64,000 bases of DNA, taken from positions 15,374 to 79,373 of the forward strand of contig CAZFHA010000016.1 of assembly GCA_964518595.1 (NCBI GenBank), given 5' to 3'. Position 1 is the stretch's first letter. Every line of letters begins with the position of its first letter. Shown in pieces: positions 8,659 to 18,042 of the stretch. A program made the position numbers and the translations under genes. This DNA comes from CAZFHA01 sp964518595. Lineage in GTDB: Bacteria; Bacillota; Clostridia; Saccharofermentanales; Saccharofermentanaceae. Below the pieces are notes generated by a model, which was not told the origin of the DNA, searched no databases, and saw only the letters and a list, made by a program, of their open reading frames with translations.

Positions 8659-9663
8659 ATGATTCAAAATCAGTGGTATGGCATTTTACCCTCAAAAGAA
8701 GTGAAGTCAGGTAAGTTGGTAGGTGTGATTCGCTTGGATAAGAAACTCTGTCTCTTTCGGGATAAACAGAATCACATTCAGTGTATCGCCGATAAGTGTT
8801 CCCACCGGGGAGCCTCACTTTCTGCCGGATGCCATCAAGGTGACCACCTGGCTTGTCCTTTTCATGGTCTGGAGTTTGATGGTCAGGGACAATGTATCTG
8901 TATTCCGGCTAACGGACGGGAGGCCAAAGTAGAAAACCGTTACCATGTAAAATCCTATTTGGTAAGAGAAGCTCATGGCATGATCTATCTTTGGAATGGT
9001 GATCCAGCCTTAGCCACGGAAGAACTACCTTTTTTTGAGAAGTATATTGACGATACCTATTCCTATAGTGAGTTAGCCGACCTTTGGAAAACCCACTACT
9101 CTCGCTGTATTGAAAATCAATTAGATGTAGTACATGTCCCCTTTGTCCATTACAATACCATCGGTCGTGGGCACAAGACCGTCGTTAATGGGCCGCCGAT
9201 TAGCTTCACCGACAAAAGAATCACCCTAAGTGCCAATAACGCCTTAGATCAAGGTCAGCCGCCCTTGCCTGCGGCAGAATGTCAAATTAATCCCGAGCAA
9301 TTTTTAGAATTTTGCTTTCCTAATGTCTGGATGAATTACATTGCACCACACATTAAAGTGGTAATATTTTTTGCGCCCATCGATGAAGAGCAGACTATGC
9401 TGTATATTCGTTTTTATACTAATATGAGTCGATTTTCTTTCATCAATCGTCTCGTAGCCTACTTTGGTAAATTTGCCAACAAGAAAATCGAGCGTCAGGA
9501 TAAGCGGGTGGTAGAGACCCAAATTCCCAAGGCTTCCGGCCTCTCCATCGGTGAAAACTTACTCAAAGGAGACAGCCCAGTCATCCAATACCGCAAAATG
9601 CGCGCCGCTTTTCAGAAGTCCGTACCAACTTCTGAAACCTTAGAGAATACTGAAAAAGGTTAA
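8659..9663 (+). CDS. Rieske [2Fe-2S] non-heme iron oxygenase-like protein
   Basis: The 334-aa protein has an N-terminal Rieske domain with both ligand pairs (KCSHRG and CPFHG, around residues 46-68). A C-terminal catalytic domain contains a 2-His-1-carboxylate-like motif (LDVVHVPFVHYN, around residues 157-168). This architecture is that of ring-hydroxylating or demethylating oxygenases, which use O2 with electrons from a reductase. No reductase or ferredoxin gene is adjacent, so electron supply is unknown. GGAGG lies before the ATG. Its presence in an otherwise anaerobic gene set is odd; it may use trace oxygen or have another role. The substrate is unknown. Confidence 0.85.
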   Translation: MIQNQWYGILPSKEVKSGKLVGVIRLDKKLCLFRDKQNHIQCIADKCSHRGASLSAGCHQGDHLACPFHGLEFDGQGQCICIPANGREAKVENRYHVKSYLVREAHGMIYLWNGDPALATEELPFFEKYIDDTYSYSELADLWKTHYSRCIENQLDVVHVPFVHYNTIGRGHKTVVNGPPISFTDKRITLSANNALDQGQPPLPAAECQINPEQFLEFCFPNVWMNYIAPHIKVVIFFAPIDEEQTMLYIRFYTNMSRFSFINRLVAYFGKFANKKIERQDKRVVETQIPKASGLSIGENLLKGDSPVIQYRKMRAAFQKSVPTSETLENTEKG

Positions 9664-9710
9664 TTGCAGTATATTTCTCCTTTAGGATAAAATAGTAAGA
9701 GAAGCACTAT

Positions 9711-9742
9711 GCCTGCTCCTACTATTAATAGTAGGAGCAGGC
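9711..9742. terminator. Perfect 32-base palindrome between convergent genes
   Basis: GCCTGCTCCTACTATT is followed immediately by its exact complement, giving a 14-bp stem with a 4-base loop. It sits between the convergent Rieske and aminopeptidase genes and so is probably a bidirectional transcription barrier. It lacks a clean U-tract on either side, which makes the terminator call less certain. Confidence 0.55.
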
Positions 9743-9776
9743 GAGCCGCCCTCTCTTTTAGTATAATAAAATCAGG

Positions 9777-10853
9777 TTACTTTTTACCTAAAATCTGATC
9801 TACCGTAGCCTGATCTAGAACCTTAATTAAGGCGAGGGTCAAATCAATCATTGCCTTGACATCTTTAGGGCTACAGAAACCGTGATGAGTATGTACATAG
9901 CGTACCGGTACCCCCAAGGTAAGGGTTGGAATCGCCTTATCCGCCAGACTAATCTGCCGAGCATTAGTGCCTCCGCCCTGACGTACAGCTTCCTGAAAAG
10001 CAATACCCTGGGCTTTGGCCGTCTCACAAGCCAACTGATTAAAAATTGGGTTGGCGATGTAGCCAGCATCCCGATAGCGGATCTGTACGCCCTTGTGCAA
10101 AGCCCCCTGGGCCATATCCGCAGCTAAAAAACTGTCATCAGCTGGGGTACCTTCCAGCACAATGGCCAGATCCGGCTTGATTTTCCGTGCCGACACCATG
10201 GCTCCCCGGGTGCCCACTTCTTCCTGAGCACTGACCACCCCGGCAACATCCACGCCCAACTCGCCCAGTGGTGCAAGAGACTTCATAACCTCTACTAATG
10301 CGTCGCAACCCACCCGGTTATCAAAAGCCTTGCCCAGACAAACATCGCTCTCTGGAATATACGAGAATTTTACTTCCGGCACAGCCGGATCTCCCAAAGA
10401 AATAGCAAAAGCTTCAGTAACTTCTTGGCGGCTACTGGCTCCCACATCTACCTGCAGCATATCACCATCCGTACCGCTTTTTTCTGAGCCGGATAAAAAG
10501 TGCACTGGTTTTGACACCACTATACCACGGTGCAACTTCCCCTGTTTGTTTCGAATCAGTAGGCTATGAGCGGAAAAACTTCCTGGGGCAATTCCTCCCA
10601 AAGGCACTAGGTTTATTTGACCATTAGCCAAGATAGACTGCACCATAAATCCAACTTCATCACTATGAGCATCTAAAAGCAAAAGTGGTTTTTTCTTATC
10701 TTGGGAACGCTTTTCAATGTACAAGTTATGCATGGCGTCGGTAGAGTAACTATGTCCGGCTAAGTTCTCTGCCAGAAGAGAGACCACGGCCTCCTCAAAA
10801 CCACTGGGTCCAAAGGCCTCTGACAGAACCTGTAACAGCTGTATATTTTCCAT
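9777..10853 (-). CDS. M42 family metallo-aminopeptidase
   Basis: The 358-aa protein matches the M42 family (glutamyl aminopeptidase / deblocking aminopeptidase, also annotated endoglucanase M). Metal-site blocks are seen in order: LLDAHSDEVGF (His-x-Asp), FDNRVGCDALVE (bridging Asp), SAQEEVGTRGA (catalytic Glu pair), LEGTPADD, and the final His ligand in YVHTHHGFCS. It is expected to form a large cytoplasmic tetrahedral complex that trims peptides from the N-terminus with Zn or Co. It is monocistronic and convergent with the Rieske gene. Peptide preference cannot be read from sequence. Confidence 0.93.
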   Translation of the reverse strand: MENIQLLQVLSEAFGPSGFEEAVVSLLAENLAGHSYSTDAMHNLYIEKRSQDKKKPLLLLDAHSDEVGFMVQSILANGQINLVPLGGIAPGSFSAHSLLIRNKQGKLHRGIVVSKPVHFLSGSEKSGTDGDMLQVDVGASSRQEVTEAFAISLGDPAVPEVKFSYIPESDVCLGKAFDNRVGCDALVEVMKSLAPLGELGVDVAGVVSAQEEVGTRGAMVSARKIKPDLAIVLEGTPADDSFLAADMAQGALHKGVQIRYRDAGYIANPIFNQLACETAKAQGIAFQEAVRQGGGTNARQISLADKAIPTLTLGVPVRYVHTHHGFCSPKDVKAMIDLTLALIKVLDQATVDQILGKK

Positions 10854-11096
10854 GACAAACCCTCCCTAATTAATTATATTATCAGTAACCCTCAGTATAG
10901 ACAAAAGCCTGTGGAGCGTAAAGACTTCACCGCCAACAAAATACATCCTTTTCTTAGCCCTCTATTATGTAAGAATATTATTGCGCCAATGTCATAAAGG
11001 AGCAAGTTTATCTGCCTCAAACCTAAAGTCAAGGGAAATATTTGCCATTCCCTCTCTAAACAGCGATAATAAAAACACTAAGAAAGGCAGGATACC

Positions 11097-12998
11097 ATGA
11101 ATAAACAGTTTTTACCGGTAAATCAAGCAGAAATGAAAGAGTTAGGTTTCTCACAGGCGGACTTTGTGCTGATCAGTGGTGATGCCTACGTGGATCACCC
11201 CAGCTTTGGTGCAGCATTAATCGGCCGTTATCTGGAATCCTTTGGTTACCGCATTGCCCTCCTGCCTCAACCCGACTGGAAAAATCCTGACTCCCTCCGC
11301 CTTTGTGGCCGCCCCTTATTAGGCTTTCTTGTTACTGGCGGCAATATGGACTCCATGGTAAATCATTACACCGTAGCCAAAAAACGTCGTAACCAAGATG
11401 CCTTTACCCCAGGAGGCAAGATTGGCAAACGCCCGGATGATGCGGTGATCGTTTACAGTCAATTGATTCGCCAAGTTTATGGAGATATTCCCATCATTAT
11501 CGGTGGGGTAGAGGCTAGTCTGCGCCGCTTGGCATATTATGATTATTGGAAAAACCGTCTCCGACCTTCTATTCTCTGGGAGAGTCAGGCCGATATACTG
11601 GTCTATGGCATGGGCGAACGTGCTATCTTAGAAGTAGCTGAATACCTTAAAAGCGGTATCCCCGTGAGTCAAATTAAATTTGTTAAAGGTACAGCCTTCT
11701 TAACTTCGGATCTTAGCCCCTTTACGCCCTATCAGAAGCTCCTGTCTTATGAAAATGCCCTGAAAGATAAGCGTGGCTGGGCGCAGAGCTTTTATCTGCA
11801 ATACCAAAATAGTGAAGCTCCCTCGGCTAAAACTCTTGCAGAGCCCATCGAAGATCAATATGTAGTCCAAAATCTGCCCCAGCCGGTACTGACCCAAGCA
11901 GAGTTGGATCATCTCTATGACCTGCCCTTTACTTATGAAAGTTACGACGAAAAGCATGCTCTGGGCAAAGTCTCAGCCTTAGACGAGGTCAAATTCAGTA
12001 TTGCTGTGAACCGTGGTTGCAATGGGGGTTGTCATTTTTGCGCCATTACCTTTCATCAAGGTAAACAAGTCTCCATGCGCTCCCAAGCTTCCGTCTTAAC
12101 AGAGGCGCAAAAAATGACGGAATTGTCTGGCTTCAAGGGCTATATTCACGACGTAGGAGGCCCCACCGCTAATTTTAATGACCAGATGTGCAAAAAATTA
12201 AACGAAAAGGGCAGTTGCCATCATCGGGAATGCTTTACCCCTGAGCTCTGTCCCAACCTTAAGGTAGATCACAGCAAGTATTTTGAAATCCTTCGAGCCT
12301 TAAGAAAGCTGCCTCGGGTTAAGAAGGTCTTTATCCGCTCCGGTATTCGTTACGACTATCTGCTCCGGGATAAAAATCCTCAATTTTTAGAGGAACTGGT
12401 AAAATACCATGTTTCCGGCACCCTACGTCTGGCTCCGGAACATTCGGTTTCTTCCGTTCTAAAGACTATGAACAAGCCTGATATTAGTTGTTATCAGGCC
12501 TTTAGCCAGAAATTTTATGCGGCTGCTAAAAAAGCAGACATGACCGAATACATCGCCCCTTACTTTATCTCCTCCCATCCAGGTAGCAGCTTGAAAGAGG
12601 CTTTAGAACTGGCGCTGTTTCTTAAAAAGATTAATTTTCGACCTACGGATGTGCAGGATTTCTATCCCACTCCCGGCACCATGTCAACGGCTATGTTTTA
12701 TTCTGGTTTTCATCCTAAAACTGGGGAGCGGGTGTTTGTAGAGCGGAGTGATCACCGTAAGGCCATGCAGCGCGCCCTCCTGCAGGTTCACCTTCCCCAA
12801 AATTACGATCTGGTCTATAGTGCTTTGAAAGAGCTGAATCGATTAGATTTAATTGATCACGGCAGCCAAGCCCTGATACATCCGCGTAAAAAGTCCACAG
12901 AGGGTAAGGCTAAGACCATTACCTCCGGCAAAAAAGTCTCCCCACTACAGAAATCCTTCAACAATACTAGGAAGACCGGAAAGAATAAGAAGCGTTAG
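11097..12998 (+). CDS. YgiQ family radical SAM protein
   Basis: The 633-aa protein begins with the YgiQ N-terminal domain (FVLISGDAYVDHPSFG). It then has a radical-SAM core whose cluster motif CNGGCHFC (CX3CX2C) lies near residue 309 in NRGCNGGCHFCAI, and a C-terminal YgiQ-type tail including VQDFYPTPGT. The [4Fe-4S] cluster would cleave S-adenosylmethionine to a 5'-deoxyadenosyl radical. The family's substrate is not established. The last 40 residues are Lys-rich. The gene stands alone, with AAGAAAGG ahead of the ATG and a hairpin after it. Confidence 0.93.
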   Translation: MNKQFLPVNQAEMKELGFSQADFVLISGDAYVDHPSFGAALIGRYLESFGYRIALLPQPDWKNPDSLRLCGRPLLGFLVTGGNMDSMVNHYTVAKKRRNQDAFTPGGKIGKRPDDAVIVYSQLIRQVYGDIPIIIGGVEASLRRLAYYDYWKNRLRPSILWESQADILVYGMGERAILEVAEYLKSGIPVSQIKFVKGTAFLTSDLSPFTPYQKLLSYENALKDKRGWAQSFYLQYQNSEAPSAKTLAEPIEDQYVVQNLPQPVLTQAELDHLYDLPFTYESYDEKHALGKVSALDEVKFSIAVNRGCNGGCHFCAITFHQGKQVSMRSQASVLTEAQKMTELSGFKGYIHDVGGPTANFNDQMCKKLNEKGSCHHRECFTPELCPNLKVDHSKYFEILRALRKLPRVKKVFIRSGIRYDYLLRDKNPQFLEELVKYHVSGTLRLAPEHSVSSVLKTMNKPDISCYQAFSQKFYAAAKKADMTEYIAPYFISSHPGSSLKEALELALFLKKINFRPTDVQDFYPTPGTMSTAMFYSGFHPKTGERVFVERSDHRKAMQRALLQVHLPQNYDLVYSALKELNRLDLIDHGSQALIHPRKKSTEGKAKTITSGKKVSPLQKSFNNTRKTGKNKKR

Positions 12999-13008
12999 AA
13001 GCGTGAAG

Positions 13009-13036
13009 GCTACCGACTTGAAATTTAGTCGGTAGC
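13009..13036. terminator. Hairpin between YgiQ and CobW genes
   Basis: GCTACCGACT pairs exactly with AGTCGGTAGC across an 8-base loop, between two convergent genes. There is no strong U-tract on either side, so it is a probable but not certain bidirectional terminator. Confidence 0.5.
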
Positions 13037-13083
13037 TAGTCTCCCATTAGGTTTCCATATCTCAATAATTATCTCCACCCAGC

Positions 13084-14013
13084 CTAGCCTTGAACCGAAA
13101 AGGCTCCGGGAAGGTGCTTTTCAGCTGCCCCTAGTAGTGGTGACAAGGCCGAAATCCCTACCCCCGAGATGAAAACCAGACTGGTCTTATCCTCAGACAG
13201 TTGTACTAGCTGCTGTTTCAGCTGCAAATCGCCTTGAACCGTATCTAGTATATAGAGTTGATCTTGCCAGCGGAAGCACCCTTTCATACGAATAAAATAG
13301 TCCATCATTTCTTCTACTAAGCCTTTTACTGCTTCAGGCGAAACAGGTTTATTCAGTTCTAATACCGCCACATAGGGACGATTATCTTCCCGATTCGTGG
13401 AGGCCGTACTTTCTGGTGAAGCCGCCTCCAAGAGTAGCTGATTTAGATCTACTTTTCCCTGAACACAGGGATACACTTTGACCCCCGGATGCAAGTCTTC
13501 AATGGCGGTCAAGATATCCTGCTGTTTTTCTTCTGGGATCAAGTCCGTTTTATTTAGTAACACTACTTGGCTATAGCAAATCTGCCGATCTACACTAACC
13601 ATCTTGCTGCGGGCAGCTTCAAAATAAAGACCATCTACCAGACAAATTGAGCCACGGTATTGGAAAGGTGTCGTAATTTGCCGACGAATTAACTCCACAA
13701 TAGCACCCATGGCTGAGGGGTCAGCCAAACCCGAACTTTCGATTAAGATCAGCGGCCGTTCCTGCTGAATTAAGCTTTCTAGGGCACTGATAAAATTGTC
13801 CTTTAGGCAGCTGCAGAAAATCGATCCATTATTTAATTCAACCACCTCTCGACCTTGCTCAGAGAGGCGCTGTCCATCAATACTGACTTTGCCGAATTCA
13901 TTCACCAGCACCCCCGTACCTGGGGGTGCTGTCTCCAGAACATGCTGCAGAAAGGAGGTTTTTCCGGCACCTAAAAAACCGGTTATAAGAAAGACTTCTG
14001 TTACTGCCGTCAT
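13084..14013 (-). CDS. CobW/COG0523 GTPase, likely metallochaperone
   Basis: The 309-aa protein has a G3E GTPase domain: Walker A GFLGAGKTS near residue 10, the ESSGLADP switch region, and the LLNKTDL base-specificity motif. A C-terminal CobW domain follows. The family's usual Cys-x-Cys-Cys metal motif appears as IFCSC, so at least two Cys remain. COG0523 proteins deliver metals such as Zn or Co to client enzymes. The start at 14013 is chosen because the ATG is one base after the TAA of the activator gene (TAATATG) with GAGG upstream; an upstream in-frame ATG at 14031 would overlap that gene. The context suggests service to the corrinoid system, for example zinc supply to the methyltransferase. 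Confidence 0.85.
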   Translation of the reverse strand: MTAVTEVFLITGFLGAGKTSFLQHVLETAPPGTGVLVNEFGKVSIDGQRLSEQGREVVELNNGSIFCSCLKDNFISALESLIQQERPLILIESSGLADPSAMGAIVELIRRQITTPFQYRGSICLVDGLYFEAARSKMVSVDRQICYSQVVLLNKTDLIPEEKQQDILTAIEDLHPGVKVYPCVQGKVDLNQLLLEAASPESTASTNREDNRPYVAVLELNKPVSPEAVKGLVEEMMDYFIRMKGCFRWQDQLYILDTVQGDLQLKQQLVQLSEDKTSLVFISGVGISALSPLLGAAEKHLPGAFSVQG

Positions 14014-14014
14014 A

Positions 14015-16450
14015 TTACGCCTCTTCTTCAAACATCATTTTTTCAATGTACAAGTCATTAAAGCGAGGATCTGTAGATAATTCAACATACTCACAGCGCT
14101 CTTTAATCTTGGCTAAAGTAGCCTCAGGCTCAGCCTCCAAAAGACAACGAACTGCTCCGCTTAGAGAGCTATTCCCCACCACTTGAGTCTTATCTTTAAT
14201 TCCTTTAGGTAGTAGCCCTAGACGGATAGCATGATTAATATCCAAGTAATGCCCAAAGCCTCCGGCCAAAAAGACTCGATCCAGCGCCTCTACCTTACAG
14301 TCACATTCCAGAAGTAGTACTTCAATTCCTGCAGCAATCGCTGCCTTAGCCAACTGCAATTCCCGAATGTCCTTTTGGGTCAAGGTTAATTGCCCCTGAT
14401 CATCGGCAAAAACAATCAATTCCTCTTCATCGGTAATCAGTCCGGTGTCCTCAATGAGTTCCTGTTCCAAAGCCACTGCAGCCAAGTCAATCAAGCCGGA
14501 CCCACAAATTCCTTCTGGACGTCCACCGCCAATCACCGTTAAGTCGAAGGTATTCTCCCCCCATTTACCACGGCTAACAGCTCCCTTTAGGCTGCCCATA
14601 CCGCAGGAAATATTAGCACCCTCAAAAGCTGGCCCGGCAGCAGTAGCTACAAAGACCATCCGATCCTTAGCCTTTAATGCCAGTTCACCATTAGTACCAA
14701 TGTCAATAAACAGTGTGTTCCCCGGCAGGGTGGGGATATCCGTACCAAAGATACCTGCCACAATATCCGCACCGATATACGCCGATAGACCAGGTAAAAT
14801 CACTACCGGACAATCCGGTTGTTCCCCTGCACCGAAATACTCCTGAGCTCCGATGCCAAACAGCTCGCTAAAACTAAGGCTAAAGGCCTCCAGGCTGGTG
14901 GTAAGAAAGGGGCTGATAGCTAGAGATTTAGGAGGAATATCTAGCAGCAAATACTGCATCGTAGTATTCCCGGCAATAGTTATTTCCGCCAAAGCATTGC
15001 CCTTGCCCTTCACTTGACCTAAAAGTTTTTGGGAGAGGCTAAGTAGCGTTTTTTTGATCAAATCCTGTAATGAATGATTGGGATGGTCATTGACATATTG
15101 TATTCGGCTAATTACATCTGCGCCATAGGCTTTTTGTGGATTTAAAGCCTTTTCTACCCCCAGAACTTCACCTTCAGGCAGACTACAGAGCACTGCCGCA
15201 ACGGTAGTTGTACCAATATCAATCGCAATACCATAGTAGGGCTCCTGACTTTGAGCGGCAGCCACTACCACCTTATTATCCTTTACCAAAAGCCAGAATG
15301 GACTTTCAAGATCTAACCCTGCCAATTGGCGGACGGCCTTTCGTTTGTACTGATAATCCGCCAGGAGGCTCTGGTTAATCAGTTGAATAGCACTGTCATT
15401 GCTGTGAGGTGCCTTATGAATTGGCTGTCCTTCTACCCACTGGTATTTCGGTGTTACGATAGGAGGAAAATCAAAATCCGACAAAATTTCCGTGGATTTA
15501 CTGCTAGGTAGCACCGGCACAACAGTCATGTCGACATCAACTTGATGGAAGCAGGCTAAGATGATGCCTTGCTCCTGCTCTTCTTGAGAAAGAAGCTTTT
15601 TCTCCTTATCAGTATATTCAATAGCGGGGGGATAGATTTGGCGCACTTTGCACTTACCACAGGAATGATTCCCGGCACAATCGGCCTGCACATAAACTTG
15701 GTGTTCTTGCAAAGCCGATAGAAGGTTACTTCCTACCGGTACCCGTACGAATAAATCATCTTTGCCTTTCTGCTGAACTGTCAGGTAGGCCTTGCGGTGG
15801 GGACAGTTCTCCGCCGAGCAGGAGGAACAGTCATGGTCAATTAAGGTAAAAGGCAATGTTTTACCAGCACCATAATAATAAGCTAAAGATTTCTTAGGGT
15901 TCAACATGTAACCGGAAGTCAGTTCTACTGCTACCTGCGCTTGGCTCTTAACCGCATCCAAAATCCATTGGCCGGCCATCACTGAACTACTATTGCCCGG
16001 TTCCTGCCGAGGAGATAGGGTAAGTCCCTGATCTTGGGCTTGAGCAGCAATGGAAGCATAGAGCTGCTGGCTGCCTTGGAATAGTATCACATCTGCCATA
16101 GCATTGAGTAGAACACCCCCCATATAGTCACCCTCAGCAAAATACTCATCCATCGCAGCGACAATCTCTGACCCGAGGGTTACTAAGCAGCAAAAGAGCT
16201 TTTCATAACGGGAATCAATCTGTCTCATAGTATCAGCCAATTCCGAATTATCCTCTACCTTCAAGATTTCCTTGGGCTCAAAAATAGAACGCTCTACCCA
16301 CCATCCCTTAGGCTGTAAAATGGCCTGATGCTTTTCCCAGAGCTGGTCAAATAACTCACTATACTCTTCATAATGAAGGGCATCTTCATAACATTGAATT
16401 GTGTCCAGAGTAACTTTTTTGGAACACTCTGGTGTAATTTTTATTTCCAT
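14015..16450 (-). CDS. Corrinoid-activating Fe-S/ASKHA ATPase with extra N-terminal domain
   Basis: This 811-aa protein resembles reductive activators of corrinoid-dependent methyltransferases (RamA/RACE type), which return inactive Co(II) to Co(I) using ATP. Residues 1-200 form an extra domain with helical blocks (SRYEKLFCCLVTLGSEI, GGVLLNAMADVILF) that recall the MetH reactivation-like domain. A Cys cluster follows (CSSCSAENCPHRK). Next is a plant-type [2Fe-2S] domain with ADCAGNHSCGKCK and a distal Cys in ILACFH. The C-terminal ASKHA-type ATPase (DUF4445) begins at GIAIDIGTTTVAAV and includes FIDIGTNGEL and FLAGGFGHYL. It precedes cobW by one base and lies downstream of the methyltransferase and corrinoid protein genes. 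It is longer than typical activators because of the N-terminal domain. Confidence 0.88.
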   Translation of the reverse strand: MEIKITPECSKKVTLDTIQCYEDALHYEEYSELFDQLWEKHQAILQPKGWWVERSIFEPKEILKVEDNSELADTMRQIDSRYEKLFCCLVTLGSEIVAAMDEYFAEGDYMGGVLLNAMADVILFQGSQQLYASIAAQAQDQGLTLSPRQEPGNSSSVMAGQWILDAVKSQAQVAVELTSGYMLNPKKSLAYYYGAGKTLPFTLIDHDCSSCSAENCPHRKAYLTVQQKGKDDLFVRVPVGSNLLSALQEHQVYVQADCAGNHSCGKCKVRQIYPPAIEYTDKEKKLLSQEEQEQGIILACFHQVDVDMTVVPVLPSSKSTEILSDFDFPPIVTPKYQWVEGQPIHKAPHSNDSAIQLINQSLLADYQYKRKAVRQLAGLDLESPFWLLVKDNKVVVAAAQSQEPYYGIAIDIGTTTVAAVLCSLPEGEVLGVEKALNPQKAYGADVISRIQYVNDHPNHSLQDLIKKTLLSLSQKLLGQVKGKGNALAEITIAGNTTMQYLLLDIPPKSLAISPFLTTSLEAFSLSFSELFGIGAQEYFGAGEQPDCPVVILPGLSAYIGADIVAGIFGTDIPTLPGNTLFIDIGTNGELALKAKDRMVFVATAAGPAFEGANISCGMGSLKGAVSRGKWGENTFDLTVIGGGRPEGICGSGLIDLAAVALEQELIEDTGLITDEEELIVFADDQGQLTLTQKDIRELQLAKAAIAAGIEVLLLECDCKVEALDRVFLAGGFGHYLDINHAIRLGLLPKGIKDKTQVVGNSSLSGAVRCLLEAEPEATLAKIKERCEYVELSTDPRFNDLYIEKMMFEEEA

Positions 16451-16555
16451 AATTATAACCGTCCTTTACTCATATTGCGGTCTATTTATAAAAATACCTG
16501 GGCATCGGCAGAACCCGAAAAAGCGTGTATTCTTATCAGTAGTAACCTATCCCTT

Positions 16556-16600
16556 TTGGAAAAAGCAAAGGGATGGTTTATACCAAAGTAAAACCATCCC
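16556..16600 (-). terminator. Hairpin between methyltransferase and activator genes
   Basis: On the minus strand GGGATGGTTT pairs with AAACCATCCC, and CTTTGCTTTTT follows. Just before it (16620-16647) is a second hairpin, GAAGGAA/TTCCTTC with an inner TGTAG/CTACA stem. They separate the methyltransferase gene from the activator gene and may act as an attenuator, making the activator less abundant than the two substrate-handling proteins. Confidence 0.55.
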
Positions 16601-16689
16601 CGTAAAAGCTCTTGGGGAAGAAGGAATTGTAGCTGCTACATTCCTTCTGTTTCACCAAAAACCATTATACTGCATCCTAAGCCTTAGGA

Positions 16690-18042
16690 TTAGAGCACTG
16701 ACTCAATTACTTGTACAAATTCTTCTTTGGAGGGAATCAGCGAAGACCACTTTAGCTCTCCATTCACATAGATACAAGGCAAGTTAGTTACACCCATCTT
16801 TTTGCAGCGGGCAATGTTCTCTTTTTCGGTATATTTATACTCAACAGTATCAATTTTATCACCAAAATGACTCTTGATTTCATTTACGGCTCCCATCATA
16901 TAGGTACAAGCAGCACAAGTGGCTGAATCTAAGGTAAATACTTCTACAAAGGGGCGATCGAGAGCTTGATAGTCTGGTAGCTCTACCACAATATCTTCCG
17001 TCTTGGCTTCGTAATTTTCCAGCATTTTTCTCACGCTATCTGTCTCCGCAATCGCCTGCTGAATACCAATGGTATTTTCAAAAGGCACAGCGTAAGGCAT
17101 ATCACAACCAGGTGCAATGATTAGATTATTGTGGCTAATCTGATCCAAAAGATTGACCACATAGAGCATATTATCTTGTTGCGTGCCATGGAGCATCAAG
17201 GTAGTTAGAGGAATATTACCGCCAATGGTAACAGAAAAACTATCAGTAATCTTCTTGGCCTCGATAATGTTAACATTTTCGTCGATAGAGATTGAATCTG
17301 GGCCAGTTTTACACATAACTTCAATCTGACGAGTAGCATTTCCACAGACAAAGAAAGAAGATTTCTTACCCTTACTGCGAATGTAGTCAAATAGAGTCTT
17401 GAAAGAGTCGTGGCACAAAGCGGTAAAATGTTCTGGTGAAATCTGAGATACCAGAGGATCAACTACGGCAATAACATCCATACCTGCCTCTATGTACATA
17501 TCAATCATGCTGATAGAGACTTCGGTGGTGAAGGCCATCAGTTCTTTAACATAATCTTCTTCCAGAATCATATCCATGAAGAGTTCATTGCCACGCAGGT
17601 GAGATGCCAAGGTAAAAGGTCCACAAATCAAGCCATAAAGAGCTGTGCTATCGCCTACAGCAGCTTTCATCTTGGTCATAACTTCTAGTATCATGGGCAA
17701 ACGCCCGTCTGTCTTTTTGGGAATAAGGCAGCGACAAGGCACCTCGGCTTCTTCCGCACAGGGGTGAGTTTTCACCGATGGAGGAGCTTCTTTAGCCCAG
17801 ACCAACTCACAACCAAGGATTTCTGCCTCTACCTGCAGATCAAAAACCACCGGCATCCCATCTGGTTGATAAAGTTTATGCACTTCCATTAGAGCACTGA
17901 ATAATTTGTCTTTATCCTTGAGAACTTCTTCCGCACTGTAGCCCTTTAAAGCACCGGCATGAACACCGGCAAAGGGTACCCAAGGCAATCTATCCGTTGG
18001 CTTATGCTCCATAGCCGCCAAGATTCTTTCTTTTCCTGTCAT
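16690..18042 (-). CDS. UroD-fold corrinoid methyltransferase (MtaA/CmuA-like) fused to thioredoxin-like domain
   Basis: Residues 1-340 match the MtaA/MtbA/CmuA branch of the uroporphyrinogen decarboxylase fold, which moves methyl groups to or from a corrinoid protein by zinc-activated thiolate chemistry. The start reads MTGKERILAAMEHKPTDRLP, and the distal zinc-Cys block is APGCDMPYAVPFENT. In the first zinc motif (normally His-x-Cys-Gly) the His position is Phe: FFVCGNATRQ. Residues 365-450 add a thioredoxin/glutaredoxin-like domain with a CAAC redox pair and a cis-Pro region (TNLPCIYVNG), which I do not know from classical MtaA. The gene follows the corrinoid protein gene. No MtaB, MttB or MtbB-type methyltransferase is in the window, so this protein may itself be the substrate-facing enzyme. 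The methyl donor is unknown. Confidence 0.85.
   Translation of the reverse strand: MTGKERILAAMEHKPTDRLPWVPFAGVHAGALKGYSAEEVLKDKDKLFSALMEVHKLYQPDGMPVVFDLQVEAEILGCELVWAKEAPPSVKTHPCAEEAEVPCRCLIPKKTDGRLPMILEVMTKMKAAVGDSTALYGLICGPFTLASHLRGNELFMDMILEEDYVKELMAFTTEVSISMIDMYIEAGMDVIAVVDPLVSQISPEHFTALCHDSFKTLFDYIRSKGKKSSFFVCGNATRQIEVMCKTGPDSISIDENVNIIEAKKITDSFSVTIGGNIPLTTLMLHGTQQDNMLYVVNLLDQISHNNLIIAPGCDMPYAVPFENTIGIQQAIAETDSVRKMLENYEAKTEDIVVELPDYQALDRPFVEVFTLDSATCAACTYMMGAVNEIKSHFGDKIDTVEYKYTEKENIARCKKMGVTNLPCIYVNGELKWSSLIPSKEEFVQVIESVL

Noticed and set aside
14445..14846. 133-codon plus-strand frame inside the corrinoid activator gene
   Set aside because: It lies wholly antisense to a well-supported conserved gene and shows no family motifs.
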